DNA from: Casuarina equisetifolia
Taxonomy: Eukaryota; Streptophyta; Magnoliopsida; Fagales; Casuarinaceae
Assembly (NCBI GenBank): GCA_028551475.1
Contig: CM052355.1
Location: 25,261,580-25,325,579 of the forward strand
Direction: 5' to 3'
DNA length: 64,000 bases
Positions within the stretch are counted from its first letter, which is position 1, and each line of letters opens with the position of its first letter. The translations under genes and the position numbers were made by a program. This document shows, one piece after another, positions 10,276 through 20,847 of the stretch. Below the pieces are notes generated by a model, which was not told the origin of the DNA, made no database searches, and saw only the letters and a program-made list of their open reading frames with translations.

Positions 10276-10905
10276 CTAGATGGAGACGGAGGTTGCAAGG
10301 GTGTCGTAGTCATCGCCCAGGCCGCGAAAGAGTTGGCTGGTGTACTCCGCGTCGTCTATTTTGACGCCGATGGCACCGAGTTGATCGAGGAGGGCTTTGA
10401 GGTCATGGAAGAACTTGATGACGGAGCGGGAGCCCTTGGTGATGGTATGAAGGTGAAGGCGGAGGGCATTGGCACGAGCAGACGATTGGGCGGCGTAGGA
10501 TTTGGTGAGAAAGGCCCACGCCACCGCAGAAGAACGGAGATCCGAGAGCTGGGTGACGATGGAGTTCGTCGAAGTCACGAGAATCCAACTCAACACCGTT
10601 TGGTCGCGCGTGAGCCACTCGGTGTAGGTGGGATTCAGGCTCTCGGATCCGGGCGGGGAGGGAAGGGTGCGGGGAGGAGCGGGCTCAGTTCCTTCAAGAA
10701 TCGGAAGGAGGCGGTGAGAAATCAGAAAAGGGAGGAGGCGGGTGCGCCAAATGATGAAATTGGAGCCATCAAAGCGCTCTTGGAAGGAGGGGGAAGGGGC
10801 GGTGGGCTGCGAAGAGGGGTTTGTGGTTGCCGGCATGGTCGGGAATTCAGAGGAGGAATTGGGGGTGGAGGGTTCGATAGGCTGGGGAGATTCTAGAGAA
10901 GACAT
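10276..10905 (-). pseudogene. Copia-1 gag N-terminal part
   Basis: The 209-residue frame begins MSSLESPQ and has the copia gag (UBN2-type) layout: FDGSNFIIWRTRLLPFL near the N-terminus, then a helical region with AWAFLTKSYAAQSSARA and LDQLGAIGVKIDDAEYTSQLFRGLG. It ends at a TAG at the point where intact elements read on. The same frame continues past the stop (NETNPLTREAIHGLILAQ) and later needs a frameshift to reach the zinc knuckle. Confidence 0.88.
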
Positions 10906-10935
10906 GGTCGATTGGATCGATAAGTGGGGTTAGCT

Positions 10936-10952
10936 GTGGGCTCGTGATACCA
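10936..10952 (-). other. Copia-1 primer-binding site
   Basis: The minus strand immediately inside the 5' LTR reads TGGTATCACGAGC, complementary to the 3' end of initiator methionine tRNA as in most plant copia elements. Confidence 0.85.
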
Positions 10953-11349
10953 TGAAAGAAAGAACACAACGGAGAAGATGACCGGAATTGATTAGATTCC
11001 GACGACAGAGGAAGAACCCCAGGTATGTGATTTCGTGAAAATTTCCCGATGATCCATTTATTCACAAAACAATTACAATATATATGATGCTTTGCATCCT
11101 TTACAGAATCGAAAACATTTACAATTAGATACAAATCAAATTGGTTAAATCTGGAAAGAAATCGCAGATGGCGTCGGAGAAGATTTTGGATGAGCGACGA
11201 ACGCGATCGCAGGGAAGCGGGTCGCGGCGCAGGTCGAGTGATCCAGTCGGGCGTGCGGGTCTGGAGAGTCTAGGGCTGACGTGGCGAGACTGGTGATGTG
11301 GCAGCTCCAGTTGACATGGCATAGACAGGTGGCGTGGAGTCCTTTAACA
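10953..11349 (-). repeat. Copia-1 5' LTR
   Basis: The 397-bp partner of 6050-6446, followed outside by the right target duplication gtgac at 11350-11354. Confidence 0.93.
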
Positions 11350-11354
11350 GTGAC

Positions 11355-12255
11355 TACACTTGATTATGAATCTCTTTCATCAGCAGTATATAACTACACA
11401 TTTCATGAGAGTTTTGGCTGCAAATCTGACAAAGTCCACGACACTTGCTTGTCAATGGGAGGCTGCTCCTTCTAATAATAAGCCCCACTTTCATTATCTT
11501 AAGTCTTTTCCCGAGGGTCCTCTCTCTCGAAGACGTTCCTTTTTCTTGTTTTGATATTTCTGGTGTTTCAAAGCTGACCGATTCCACGACCCTTGCTTGT
11601 CAATGGGAGGCTGCTCCTTCTAATAATAAGCCCCACTTTCATTATCTTAAGTCTTTTCCCGAGGGTCCTCTCTCTCAAAGACGTTCCTTTTTCTTGGTTT
11701 GATATTTCTGGTGTTTCATTAAACAATCCTATTCATTCTACTATCAGGTAAAATCATTTGTCTGCAACGTCACTGCAAACGTCTATTGGTATTCTCGTAA
11801 ATTACTAGCCGACTAAAGCATCCAATCATCACCAAATTCCGCCCTCCATCTTTGAAATCAACACCCCCACATCTCCTTCCATCTAGTATCGTGAGACTGA
11901 AAGCGAAAGGCCCATTTCAAATAGATCAGAATGTCCAAAAGCGCTAACGGGAGGCAACTCACAGTAGAAATAGTAATTTATGCTTTTTGATGAAGGCATC
12001 CTTGATATTTTCGTCCATCATAAACAGCACAGACTCGCACTAACAATTTTGTATAAGCAAGGACTTCTCGTTCTAGGGTACGTGCGTGGGACTGAAGCTT
12101 TTGATCCTAGCTTCTTCCTGCTGACACGAAGTCACGGAAGCATTAAGGTGCAAAACATTAACATGTAACTTGGATTCTTTGAGAAAAGGCATGGTTTTAA
12201 GGCGAATACCAAAGGTAATATAGCTCACTTTATTTCTAGTTTACAATGGAATTAT
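11355..12255. repeat. UGT upstream module, copy 1
   Basis: This is the continuation of the UGT2 upstream region beyond Copia-1. From about 11740 it matches the upstream regions of UGT3 (about 18780-19260), psi-B (33650-34140), UGT4 (39600-40080) and the block at 49960-50290. The phrase atagtaatttatgctyttt followed by a TACGT-rich phrase and acatgaagtcatgga is shared. Short plus-strand open frames in these copies are not conserved in frame or sequence, so I read the module as non-coding. Confidence 0.75.
11435..11718. repeat. 148-bp tandem duplication, two copies
   Basis: Copy one is 11435-11582 and copy two 11583-11718. They are nearly identical, from tccacgac through ggtgtttca, differing by a few bases. 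The duplication is not seen in the other upstream-module copies. Confidence 0.88.
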
Positions 12256-12259
12256 TGAT

Positions 12260-13620
12260 CATGGGACGTTGACAGGTGAATTAACTTTTTAGAGAATATT
12301 TAGAATATAAAAGTTGGTTCACAAGCTTTGTACATTTGCGTGCAACTGACTAGCGGCAAGCAAGCTGCTGTGTTTTTGAATGCTAATAACAAAGCAAGCG
12401 AAGTCCCATGTAGGTCAGATGAAACAGCAGTAGATTAACAGCAGTAGCCGCTTGTTTGACAAATTATCTTGCTTGCCTAAGGAAGCCTAATGTTACTTCT
12501 CAGTGAAGTTTGTTCAAGGCGGTGAGAAATAGGAAATTGTATAGAAGGCTGGAAGAAACACAAGAAAGGCAGAGTGCTAAAATACGAAAACCAGAGATTG
12601 TGAGCGTACTTGGAAAAACCTAGAGAAACCAATTATTGTTGTTGCGTAATTGGAGTTTAGGTAGGGAGTTGAATTTGTACTTGTTCTTCATGATTGCGGA
12701 ATAAAAATTCTCCACTGGGCTTGAATGTAGGCAAAGTCTGCCGAATCACGTAAAACATAGTGCCCTGTTTGATTTAGTCTCTGTACTCCATACTTCTCTA
12801 TTGTGTAATAACTCTAAACACAATAATCAAATTTCGTATGTATCATTTGCACAGCAAATTGGTACAGAGCTCTTGGCACAAATCAAGTCTGACATTAGAC
12901 AAGCTCAATGACCAGAACGATTTTGGTCTTTAGAAAATGAAGGTACGCACCTTGCTCAGTCAACAAGGGATGCTGGCTGCACTTGTAAGGGAAAGAAAGA
13001 CTACCTTAACCATAATAGACACACAGAAGGTTGAGATTGCGGAAAAAGCACATAAAACAATCATTCCAAATCTTGCTGTTCAAGGAGTGGCTGCCGAAAA
13101 GACTCATACTGGTTTATGGACAAAGCTTGAAAGCCTTTATATGACCTAGTCACTTGCGAATTGATTGTATCTCAAGCAACATTTTTACACTCTCAAGATG
13201 AAGGAAGAAATGTTGGAGAAGCATATCGATGAATTCAACAAAATTGTCTTGGATTTACAAAATGTAGAAGTTATCATTCATGAAAAAGGACAGGTCCCGG
13301 CTTTGTTTTACTCTCTAGAGAAATCATACGAACATTTAGTCACTACCTTGTTGTACAGGATACATACAATCATTATGAAGGACATTAAAGCTTCTTTGAA
13401 CTCAGTGAAATTGAAGAAGAAGGTATCTGAAAATTATTTCAACGAGAAGGCCAGTGGATTATATCTAAAAGGTAGAAGCAATTGTAAGAAGCAAGGAGGA
13501 GGAGGGAGAGGAATGCCTAAGCCAAAGTCAAGAAATTGTAAAAAAGTAAACGTTACCATTGTCACAAGGAAGGGCACCTAGAAAGAAATTGTCCATACAG
13601 GAGGTAAGAAAGATAAAGAA
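12260..13620 (+). mobile_element. degenerate copia 5' LTR plus gag fragment (plus strand)
   Basis: About 12260-12853 matches the 3' LTR-like segment at about 43500-43924. It is followed by a primer-site-like phrase (ttggtacagagct, 12859-12871). Then a copia gag is readable with stops, at 12937-13149 and 13165-13581. Telling motifs are LYLKQHFYTLKMKEE, HIDEFNKIVLDLQNVEV, YSLEKSYEHLVTTLLY and KASLNSVKLKKKVSE, followed by a worn zinc-knuckle region. Protease, integrase and RT are absent, so this is a truncated 5' end. Confidence 0.8.
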
Positions 13621-14150
13621 TTCAGAGGAGCCAATAAAAATGAGAGAATAGTTATTGTTTGTTCGGACATGTAATCAGACTTGCTGATGTGGCTGCCACG
13701 TTACATTCCCCAGCAAGTGGGTCAGAGAAACACTGCAACATGCCTCTCTCTCAGCCACGGTTGCCAGAGTTCACAGAGCACGCCGACAGAGACAAAGGGC
13801 GGTGCCCTTCGTTCGTTCGTTTTGCCTATTTGTACACAGTAAGTTTCATTCTTGTAATTAGTTTTGGGAACAATTTCTCCCAACGATGTTAATTGGTTTG
13901 CTTGTTAATTAATACACAAATTTTATCCGTGAATTGGTGTTCACCTTCATATTTTGACATTGATGACAGAAGTGTCTTAAACGTAAGTGCACAAGTCTCT
14001 TAAACATAAGTGGTAAATTAATTTAAATCTTTTACTTTATTTACGCTACGTTAGCACCAAAATTGGACTACTAGCTTTTATGAGAGAAAGCAAATTTAAA
14101 TTTAAAACTATCTTATGGATATTAGGCGATACAACCGAGCAGCAATGTCG
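13621..14150. other. gene-free stretch
   Basis: No recognisable gene or domain. A short GC-richer patch (about 13680-13830) is followed by AT-rich sequence leading into the UGT 3' flank module at about 14150. Confidence 0.45.
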
Positions 14151-14254
14151 TCATCATCTCCCTTTAAACGCCCGCCCACAACCGGGCAAGAAGATATGAG
14201 GCGATCGACAACCAAGCGGATAAAATGTCAGCATCACCTCCCTTCTCAAACTTC

Positions 14255-14805
14255 TTAGTATTTTGATAAAAGCACTTCATCCACCAACTCCTCGGCCAAT
14301 TTCTTCCACTCCATAATCTTCCTCTTCATCTGCTTACCCTTGTTTCCCTCCATCAACTCTCTCACAGTCTTTTCCACTTCCCCTCTCTTGGAATCATTAT
14401 CAATCTCCATCCCAATGCCCCATTCATTGCAGGCATACTTGCAGTTTGTAAGCTGATCTCCAAAGGATGACCAGCAAAGCATTGGCACTCCTGCGCACAG
14501 ACTCTCAATAATCGAATTCCAACCGCAGTGCGTTAAGAACCCTCCAACTGAGGGGTGGTTCAGCATTTCCTCTTGGGAGCACCAACTAGCTATCAGCCCT
14601 CTTTCCTTAGTTTCTACTACGAACTCAGGTGGCAAGATCGCTGAATCACCAACGACTAAATCAGGCCTAAGTATCCACAAAAATGGGTGTTTGCTATTTG
14701 CAAGTCCCTTGCCTAACTCAATGAATTGCTCCGGTGTCACGACAGTAATGCTTCCAAAATTCACATAAATCACTGAATTGGGTGCCTTCGAGTTAAGCCA
14801 ATTGA
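14255..14805 (-). pseudogene. psi-UGT-A: truncated UGT exon 2, fused to retroelement
   Basis: Only the C-terminal half of exon 2 remains, from INWLNSKAPNSVIY to the stop. The PSPG box is whole but carries CWSSFGDQ instead of CWPSFGDQ. About 40 bp near the end are missing, so KKLAEE joins directly to LVDEVLLSKY and the usual PNGSSSINLNK segment is lost. At about 14806 the UGT sequence stops and the minus-strand frame runs into copia gag sequence. The resulting 253-codon chimeric frame extends to 15016. It lacks the N-terminal acceptor and catalytic domain, so it cannot be an active transferase. Confidence 0.88.
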
Positions 14806-16205
14806 TGGTCAGTAAATTAAGGCCTAAAGCCAAGGAGATGAGGTGGGCATGTTGGTGCATTATAGCATTATAAACAGGGGGCTGATTGGGCCTCCTTTCA
14901 ATTCCTCCCTTCTGTTTGGACTTCCATTTAGTGGATACCCAACTAAAAGGAAGTAGGCCCCGTGAACGTGGCCTGGCTTCTTGCAATGGGTGCATTGGAC
15001 CATGGGTGGAGCCCATGGAGCCAGAAGGAAAGGCCAGATGGGCCTACAAAGTTCAGATAGCCCATGGGAAACCCACCAACACTGTTTCTAATTATGGTGG
15101 AGCTAGAGGCGTTTTCAGAAAAATTGCTAACATGTGGTTGCACCTTTATTTCGGAGAAAGCATAGGTTTTCTCCAAATTGGGTAATTTCTTGAGGGACCG
15201 AACTAACGTGTGAAGGTTTTAGAACTCCTTTAGTAGCCCCATGCGAAATCACATAGACCGATCCTCTTGCCCTTGCATGCAAAGATGCTCATTGATCTTG
15301 TAGGAGCAACCTGCACAAGTGCAACGCACGAGAGGTTCTTGGATTTCAAGCTCCCCCAACAATTCTTTCAAGTAGACAAAGAATGCCATCAACTTTGAAT
15401 TGGTGCAACTCATCAATTGTTTTAAATTAGAGATGGCTTGTTTCAAGTTGTAATGTTGGGTGATAATTACTTAGTCAAAAGTTTCCTAGAGAGTGTCCCA
15501 AATCTTGATCATATCACTGATATTGGAGACTAGGCTTTCGAGCAACAGCTTTAAGGAGTTAATGACCCAAGTTTTAATTGCGGCATGGCACTAGTCCCGG
15601 CGTTGCACATTGTCATTGTCGCCTTTCGGCTGTGGGAGATCATCAGTCAAAAAATCAAGTTTGTTGTGGGCCAAGAACACCATCCGAATTTGATTGAACA
15701 AAGATCTGATAACTCGCTTCACTAGCTAGGTGCCGCAACACCATGTTGCCACTTTGCAAATCGGCTGTCATGATTTGGTAAGGGTCATGAGTCGCCACGA
15801 CAGGAGCAACAGTGCGAGAGGATGGGACGAAATTGGCCATGCATTGGCTGGAGCAGGTAATTAGGGAAATTAGGGGTTGTGGCTAGGGCAAGCTTGTAAT
15901 TAAAATTGGGGATAAAGGGGGGGAAACGAAAATATGAAAGTTATTTGGGCTAGGGTTATAAGGCCAAAAGTTGGATTGAAAAGAAGAAGAAAATGCAGCT
16001 AAGTTTATAGGGCCAAATTTGGGACCAAAAAAAAAGAAAAAAAATTGCAAAATAGATTCCCAATTGACACTCTTTAATGTGTAGTTAAAAAAATTAGGTG
16101 AAAACATAATCTTACTTGTAATACCATGTAAGAAACTGAATACTATTAAGTATGAGAATCCATTATTATGATTATTGTAATATTCTCTGTAAAATATGGA
16201 TTCGA
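14806..16205 (-). mobile_element. Copia-3a: gag and 5' LTR remnant
   Basis: On the minus strand this is a worn copia gag. A piece at 15446-15249 reads LKQLMSCTNSKLMAFFVYLK then CTCAGCSYKINEHLCMQGQ, matching the 'L.EL...CTCG' region of copia gag. The N-terminal part is at 15840-15655 (PYQIMTADLQSGNMVLRHLA). The right end (about 16130-16205) is part of the LTR, which starts tgtaagaaactgaatact. Nearly the same sequence recurs at 25390-26660 and 36000-37495. Pol is missing and the left end abuts psi-UGT-A. Confidence 0.75.
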
Positions 16206-16634
16206 CATATAATCATTTACAGTCACTATGAAGATTACAAAAACAAAGAATCCCGTCACGGGGAAAATACAGAGATGCACATGCGGAATTGGCCACGGTT
16301 CTTCACAGTCAATGAAAACAAGCCATATAAACAGAAGACGAGGGCCACTAGTTTTTATCATATTCCATGATTCAAGTTCTAGATATGAGTGAAAGCTTGC
16401 TAAGAACATAGTTCTCTACAACTTTTATTTAGATAAATTTAAATTTATAACTCATTACATGCTTATCGTTGTCATTCAAGAACAATCCTACTGATTTTAT
16501 AATTGATTAGACAAACATCTGCAAACGTCGTGTACTTGTCTGGCTTCAAACGCCTGCTCGCGACTAGGCAAGAAGATATGAGGCGATCGACAACCACGAG
16601 GATAAGATGTCATCATCACCTCCCTTCTCAAACT

Positions 16635-18169
16635 TCAGTGTTTTGATAAAAGCACTTCATCCACCAACTTATTTAAGTTGATCGATGAAGACCCATTTGG
16701 ACTGACGGCCTCCTCGGCCAATTTCTTCCACTCCATAACCTTCCTCTTCATTTCCTTACCCTTGTTTCCCTCCATCAACTCTCTCACAATCTTCTCCACC
16801 TCCCCTCTCTTGGAATCATTATCAATCCCCATCCCAATGCCCCATTCATTGCAGGCATACCTGGAGTTCGTAAGCTGATCTCCAAAGGATGGCCAGCAAA
16901 GCATGGGCACTCCTGCGCACAGACTCTCAATAATCGAATTCCAACCGCAGTGTGTTAAGAACCCTCCAACTGAGGGGTGTTTTAGCACTTCCTCTTGGGA
17001 GCACCAACTAGCTATCAGTCCTCTTTCCTTAGTTTCTACCACGAACTCAGGTGGCAAGATCGCTGAATCCCCAACGACTAAATCAGGCCTAATTACCCAC
17101 AAAAACGGGTGTTTGCTATTTGCAAGTCCCCAACCCAACTCAGCGAATTGCTCCGGTGTCACAGAAATAATGCTTCCGAAATTCACATAAATCACTGAGT
17201 TAGGTGCCTTAGAGTTAAGCCAATTGATGCATTCAGTTTCTTCTTTCCATAAACTATACCCAACTGATGCCAGAGGGTCATTGGGTGACTGATTAAGTAG
17301 TAGTTGCTGAGGGCCAATGGCATATACACCACGAAACATAGAGGAGAAAGCGTCCAAAACTTCCTGCTCCAACGCGTCAAAAGTGTGAATAACCATTCCT
17401 GAAGCTTCAGCAGCTGCCTTTGCTGCTTCAGTGGTAATTCTGCGGACACCGTTATCTGGATCTGTAATACGAAATGGAAGGTCCCTGAATCGGATGTCTC
17501 TCATACCTGGAATCCCGTCTACAACTGTGTCTAGGTAATCATTTGTGAGATAATTCTCATCTGCAGAAAGAAATAACGTCAGTTCAGGAACTCCTAACCG
17601 GTCGTAACATATAATGTATGACCTCAATGTGCTATTGTCTCTTGTGTTTTACCTTTAAGGGGTGTGAGGCTTGTGTCCATGAGACGAGGAAGCTGCATAA
17701 TACACATTAAACTGCAGGCAGAGATCGTATAGAGGAACACAATAGGAATTCCCAGATCTCGAGCAGCACTGTGAGTGAATGACATGACAGCGTCCCCGAT
17801 GATGCAAGTCACTGGAAGATTGTTTGGAGCTGCAGTGTTCAGTTTCACAAGCAAGTCTGAAAATGGAGCCAAGAAGTTCGTCATAATTGACTCGCAAAGA
17901 GCATTAAGGTCTTGAGTCGCGTTGGGATCCGATGGGGGGAGGCTGTCTGGAATGGTTTTGAATTGGAAGTCAGGCGAGCCATCTAAGGAATTGGGACCTC
18001 CAGTTTTCAGATAACGTTGGTGGTTGAACTCGGTGTTCACAAAGGTTATGTGAAAACCTTTACGGTGGAGAAGCTTTGCGAATTTGAGCATGGCCTTTAT
18101 GTGACTTTGAGCTGGGAATGGAACACAAACTGCGTGAGGCTTATCACCTGCTATTGTCTTGGATTCCAT
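16635..18169 (-). CDS. UGT85-type UDP-glucosyltransferase, copy 3 (two exons)
   Basis: Exon 1 is 17653-18169 (517 nt) and exon 2 is 16635-17560 (926 nt), joined over a 92-nt intron, giving 480 residues. It is two residues shorter than copies 1 and 2 because FRITDPDN replaces the longer AIRTTDPNN region. His23 (AQSHIKAML), Asp126 (CIIGDAV) and the full PSPG box ending GDQ are present. I take MESKTIAG as the start because it aligns with MDSKTVAG of copies 1 and 2. An in-frame ATG 11 codons upstream (MNRDSRLKEKE) is an alternative. The intron is not a multiple of three, so retention shifts the frame. It forms a subgroup with UGT4. The acceptor is unknown. Confidence 0.92.
17561..17652 (-). other. 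UGT3 intron, 92 nt
   Basis: Donor GTAAAACACAAG and acceptor TTCTGCAG are at the conserved UGT85 position. The same 92-nt length is seen in UGT4 (38516-38607), against 90 nt in UGT1 and UGT2. Confidence 0.9.
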
Positions 18170-18584
18170 TTCCTTCTCTTTAAGTCTTGAATCTCTGTTC
18201 ATCTGCAGTATATATTGGATTTGAAGGTAGATGGAAGAGGAATAAAAATATGAAGAAAGAATGAGTAAATGAAGCGATAAGATTGGTTGGGACAATCTGT
18301 CGAACCGGTGGTGAGCAAACTCTTTGGATGCTGCAAAACACCTCCAGCCGACAATAAGGACTCAAGAATTTCCCTACAAATTTACAACCAACCAAGTGTA
18401 CAACAATGTATGACAACAAAGATTCAAAGAGAGCTGGTGTCTCTTCCGTTTACAGACTCAAAACTCTTACAAAGATTCTTGGACCCACTACCCTTAAAAA
18501 AAAGAAGAGTCAATGCCGTTCCACTTGGGAACTCTTACAGGAGGACTCTTTTCTCTCTTCTTTCACTTTTGCAATCTTAGGTGG

Positions 18585-18592
18585 AATTTATA
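18585..18592 (-). promoter_or_regulatory. candidate TATA box of UGT3
   Basis: The minus strand reads GGCTATAAATTCC about 415 bp upstream of the ATG. The long gap, and a good acceptor-like CTGCAG just before the upstream ATG at 18202, leave room for a 5' UTR intron (inference). Confidence 0.45.
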
Positions 18593-18689
18593 GCCTCCAT
18601 GTTCAGTGGCTTCCTTGCTTTCCAAGTATAAAAATTAAAATAAAAGGGGTCCTTGCTTCCCAAGTATTAATATAAAATAAAATACTCGG

Positions 18690-19330
18690 ACTCACACACG
18701 TGCTTGTAAAAGTCCCGCTTTCATTATCATTGTGTTTTCCTGAGTATCCTCGCTCGAAGAAGACAATCCTATGAATTATTGCTTTCAGGGAAAACTTCAT
18801 TGTCTCTGCCACGTCACTGCAAACGTCTATCGGTAGAGTATTCTAAATTATCGGCCGACTAAAGCATCCAATCATCGCCAAATTCCACCCTCCATCTTCG
18901 AAAACAACGATCACACATCTCCTTCATCAGAGAATCCAAAAGCACTAGTTGCATCATATGTAATGGAACGCAAGTCACAGTAAAAATAGTAATTTATGCT
19001 CTTTGATGAAAGCATCGATGGCGCTCTCATCTATCGACCACTGCACAGACTCGCACTAGCAATTTTGTTTAAGCAAGACACTTCTCGTAGTGGGTACGTA
19101 CGTGGGATTGAAGCTTTTGGTCGTAGCTTGCGCCTTCTGACACGAAGTCATGGAATCATTACGGTACACATTAACATGAGACGAGGATTCTTTGAAAAAA
19201 GGAAAGGTTTTAAGGCAAATAACAAAGGTAATAGCTTACCTTATATCTTGTCTACAATGGAATCATCATTTACCCATAAGAGCAAGTTATTTTTTCTTCT
19301 TGATTTTAATTTCCTAATTTAAGAGTTTTT
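18690..19330. repeat. UGT upstream module, copy 2
   Basis: Same module as at 11355-12255, here directly upstream of UGT3. A 108-codon plus-strand open frame (18996-19322) lies in it, but the frame is not kept in the other copies. From 19330 to about 19850 the sequence is AT-rich and aligns with 40110-40620. Confidence 0.75.
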
Positions 19331-19856
19331 CTTTTCATTTGAGAATATAAAAACATCTTTCTTTCTTATGCGTGATTTTCTTATGTTAAGTAACATTTTC
19401 ATTTACATTAAAACCAAAATGCAGAAATTTATTTGTTATGACCCATGTTTCATTTATATGTATTACAAAGTATCACAAGGAAGGAGCTCGAAAGGGCGAG
19501 GATAGGCGAATATCGCAAAGTATCACAAATTCTAGATTTGATATATTTTTATAAGAAATTTTAAGAATGATATAAGTTTTCTAAATTGGTATAAAAATTT
19601 GTAATTTGGGCGAATAAGATTATGTGTGATCTACGATTAAGGTGCAAGATCTTTCTGTAATGTTACTCACAAAACATATAATCTTACTATATAATAATTG
19701 TGAATGAGATATTATAAAGTCTTATATTATTTATAATATATATTATTTATTATCTACACATAACAAAATTATCTATAGGATCCTCCTCTAAAAATGTGCA
19801 GTGGCCCTTAGACAAGGTTCCTAAACGTCTAGTGCCTCTTCTATTCCAAAGGCCAT

Positions 19857-20259
19857 AGCGTGGATGAAGATAGTTTTGGCATCTTGTGATATTATAAGAA
19901 ACGAAAAGGCAAAGATAAGCAGATGAGTGTAGGAAGCAATGGTGAAATGAATGGTGAGTGTGGGATTCCAAAGAAAAGGGTAGAAAGACACACGACAATA
20001 TGAGCACACAAACAATAACTTTACTTCATAAGCAAACCGTTAAAATACACCATGCTATCACCTTCTTACAAAAGGAGGGGGAGGTGGAGGTGGAGAGGGC
20101 CGTTTTTTTTTTTTTTTGGAATATATTTGTAGGCCTTATGCAAGAGGTTCCATGATTGGGTCCTTCTTTGGTGTAAAAACCCAAATCTTAACCTGTCAGA
20201 TCTCCCTTGAGACCCAAGTCCAGAGCCATGTTTAGGCCCAGTGGCAGATGCATTAATAG
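19857..20259. mobile_element. ~400-bp insertion of unknown type
   Basis: In the blocks at 40625-40640 and 50705-50725 the phrase ccatagcatggaagtctca is uninterrupted. Here it is split between about 19857 and 20259 by ~400 bp that carry a run of 16 T and a GGAGGTGG-type purine tract. No coding sequence or clear terminal repeat was found. Confidence 0.5.
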
Positions 20260-20726
20260 GAAGTCTCATTAGCATTTTGTATACAACATCCAATGCAAGG
20301 GAAGCAATGAATACCAAAATAAGTTCTTGCCTTTCTACTCCATACTAAATCCTTTCCTTCCGCAATTCATATATTACAATTGAATGCAAAGGTAACTAAT
20401 CAAGGTTTTTCCCCCTTCACCACTCTTCCATCTCGGTCCAATTGGTTGAACAGTGAAGTTGGAGAGAAGTTGGAGAAGTGGGAAGTAATTGTTGAAGTTC
20501 CTAAACATTGAACTTGGTGACAAGATTTTGAGGCCTTTTTAAGGACTCTAAATTGACTTCCTAGAGTGGAATCACAAAGACGGAAATATGGTTTAGGAAA
20601 CAAATGAATGTTGTTTGTTTTCTCGTTGAAGGTAGCAGAATTAGCCTATAAAGGGTGGCTTAAGTCTTGATTCTAACTGACCTGAATCCAGAGATATATT
20701 TTCTAAAGGTGGCTTGATCATATCCC

Positions 20727-20734
20727 TATAAGTA
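20727..20734 (+). promoter_or_regulatory. TATA box of the broken peptide gene, block 1
   Basis: CCCTATAAGTA lies in a strongly conserved phrase (aaggtggcttgatcatatcc) found at the same distance before the peptide genes at 40977 and 51252. Confidence 0.55.
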
Positions 20735-20784
20735 AAGGGCCTAAAACTAGTTGAAACCATCCCTTTCATTTCATTTTACCAAAT

Positions 20785-20847
20785 ATGAAGAAACTCCTTC
20801 AATTTGTTATCATGTTAGTGCTATTGGACAATAAAAGTCCCACATGA
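20785..20847 (+). pseudogene. broken copy of the cysteine-rich peptide gene
   Basis: The frame begins MKKLLQFVIMLVLL, clearly the signal peptide of the genes at 40977 and 51252. After 14 codons it runs into unrelated sequence and stops at TGA, so the mature cysteine part is lost. The promoter-proximal region before it and the 3' flank after about 20990 (gatatccatctttgtcaatg...) are preserved, so the coding interior was replaced rather than the whole gene lost. Confidence 0.8.

Larger units (their letters stand above)
6050..11349 (-). mobile_element. Copia-1: structurally complete Ty1/copia LTR retrotransposon
   Basis: The 5300-bp element has two 397-bp LTRs (6050-6446 and 10953-11349), each starting TG and ending CA. 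It is flanked by a perfect 5-bp target duplication gtgac at 6045-6049 and 11350-11354. On the minus strand the primer-binding site follows the right LTR directly (TGGTATCACGAGC, initiator-Met tRNA type). A polypurine tract (GCGGGGGGA) lies against the left LTR. The coding order gag, protease, integrase, RT, RNase H defines Ty1/copia. The LTRs differ at about 16 sites by eye, all transitions. The frame is broken by one stop and at least two frameshifts, so it is not autonomous. It lies in the upstream region of UGT2. Confidence 0.95.

Noticed and set aside
18170..18295. N-terminal extension of UGT3 (upstream in-frame residues before MESKTIAG)
   Set aside because: The UGT1 and UGT2 starts align with MESKTIAG, and the extension lies in leader sequence; it resembles a signal peptide by chance, which UGTs of this family do not have.
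18996..19322. 108-codon plus-strand frame in the upstream module
   Set aside because: Homologous DNA at 11980, 33880, 39820 and 50023 does not keep the frame, so it is not under coding constraint.
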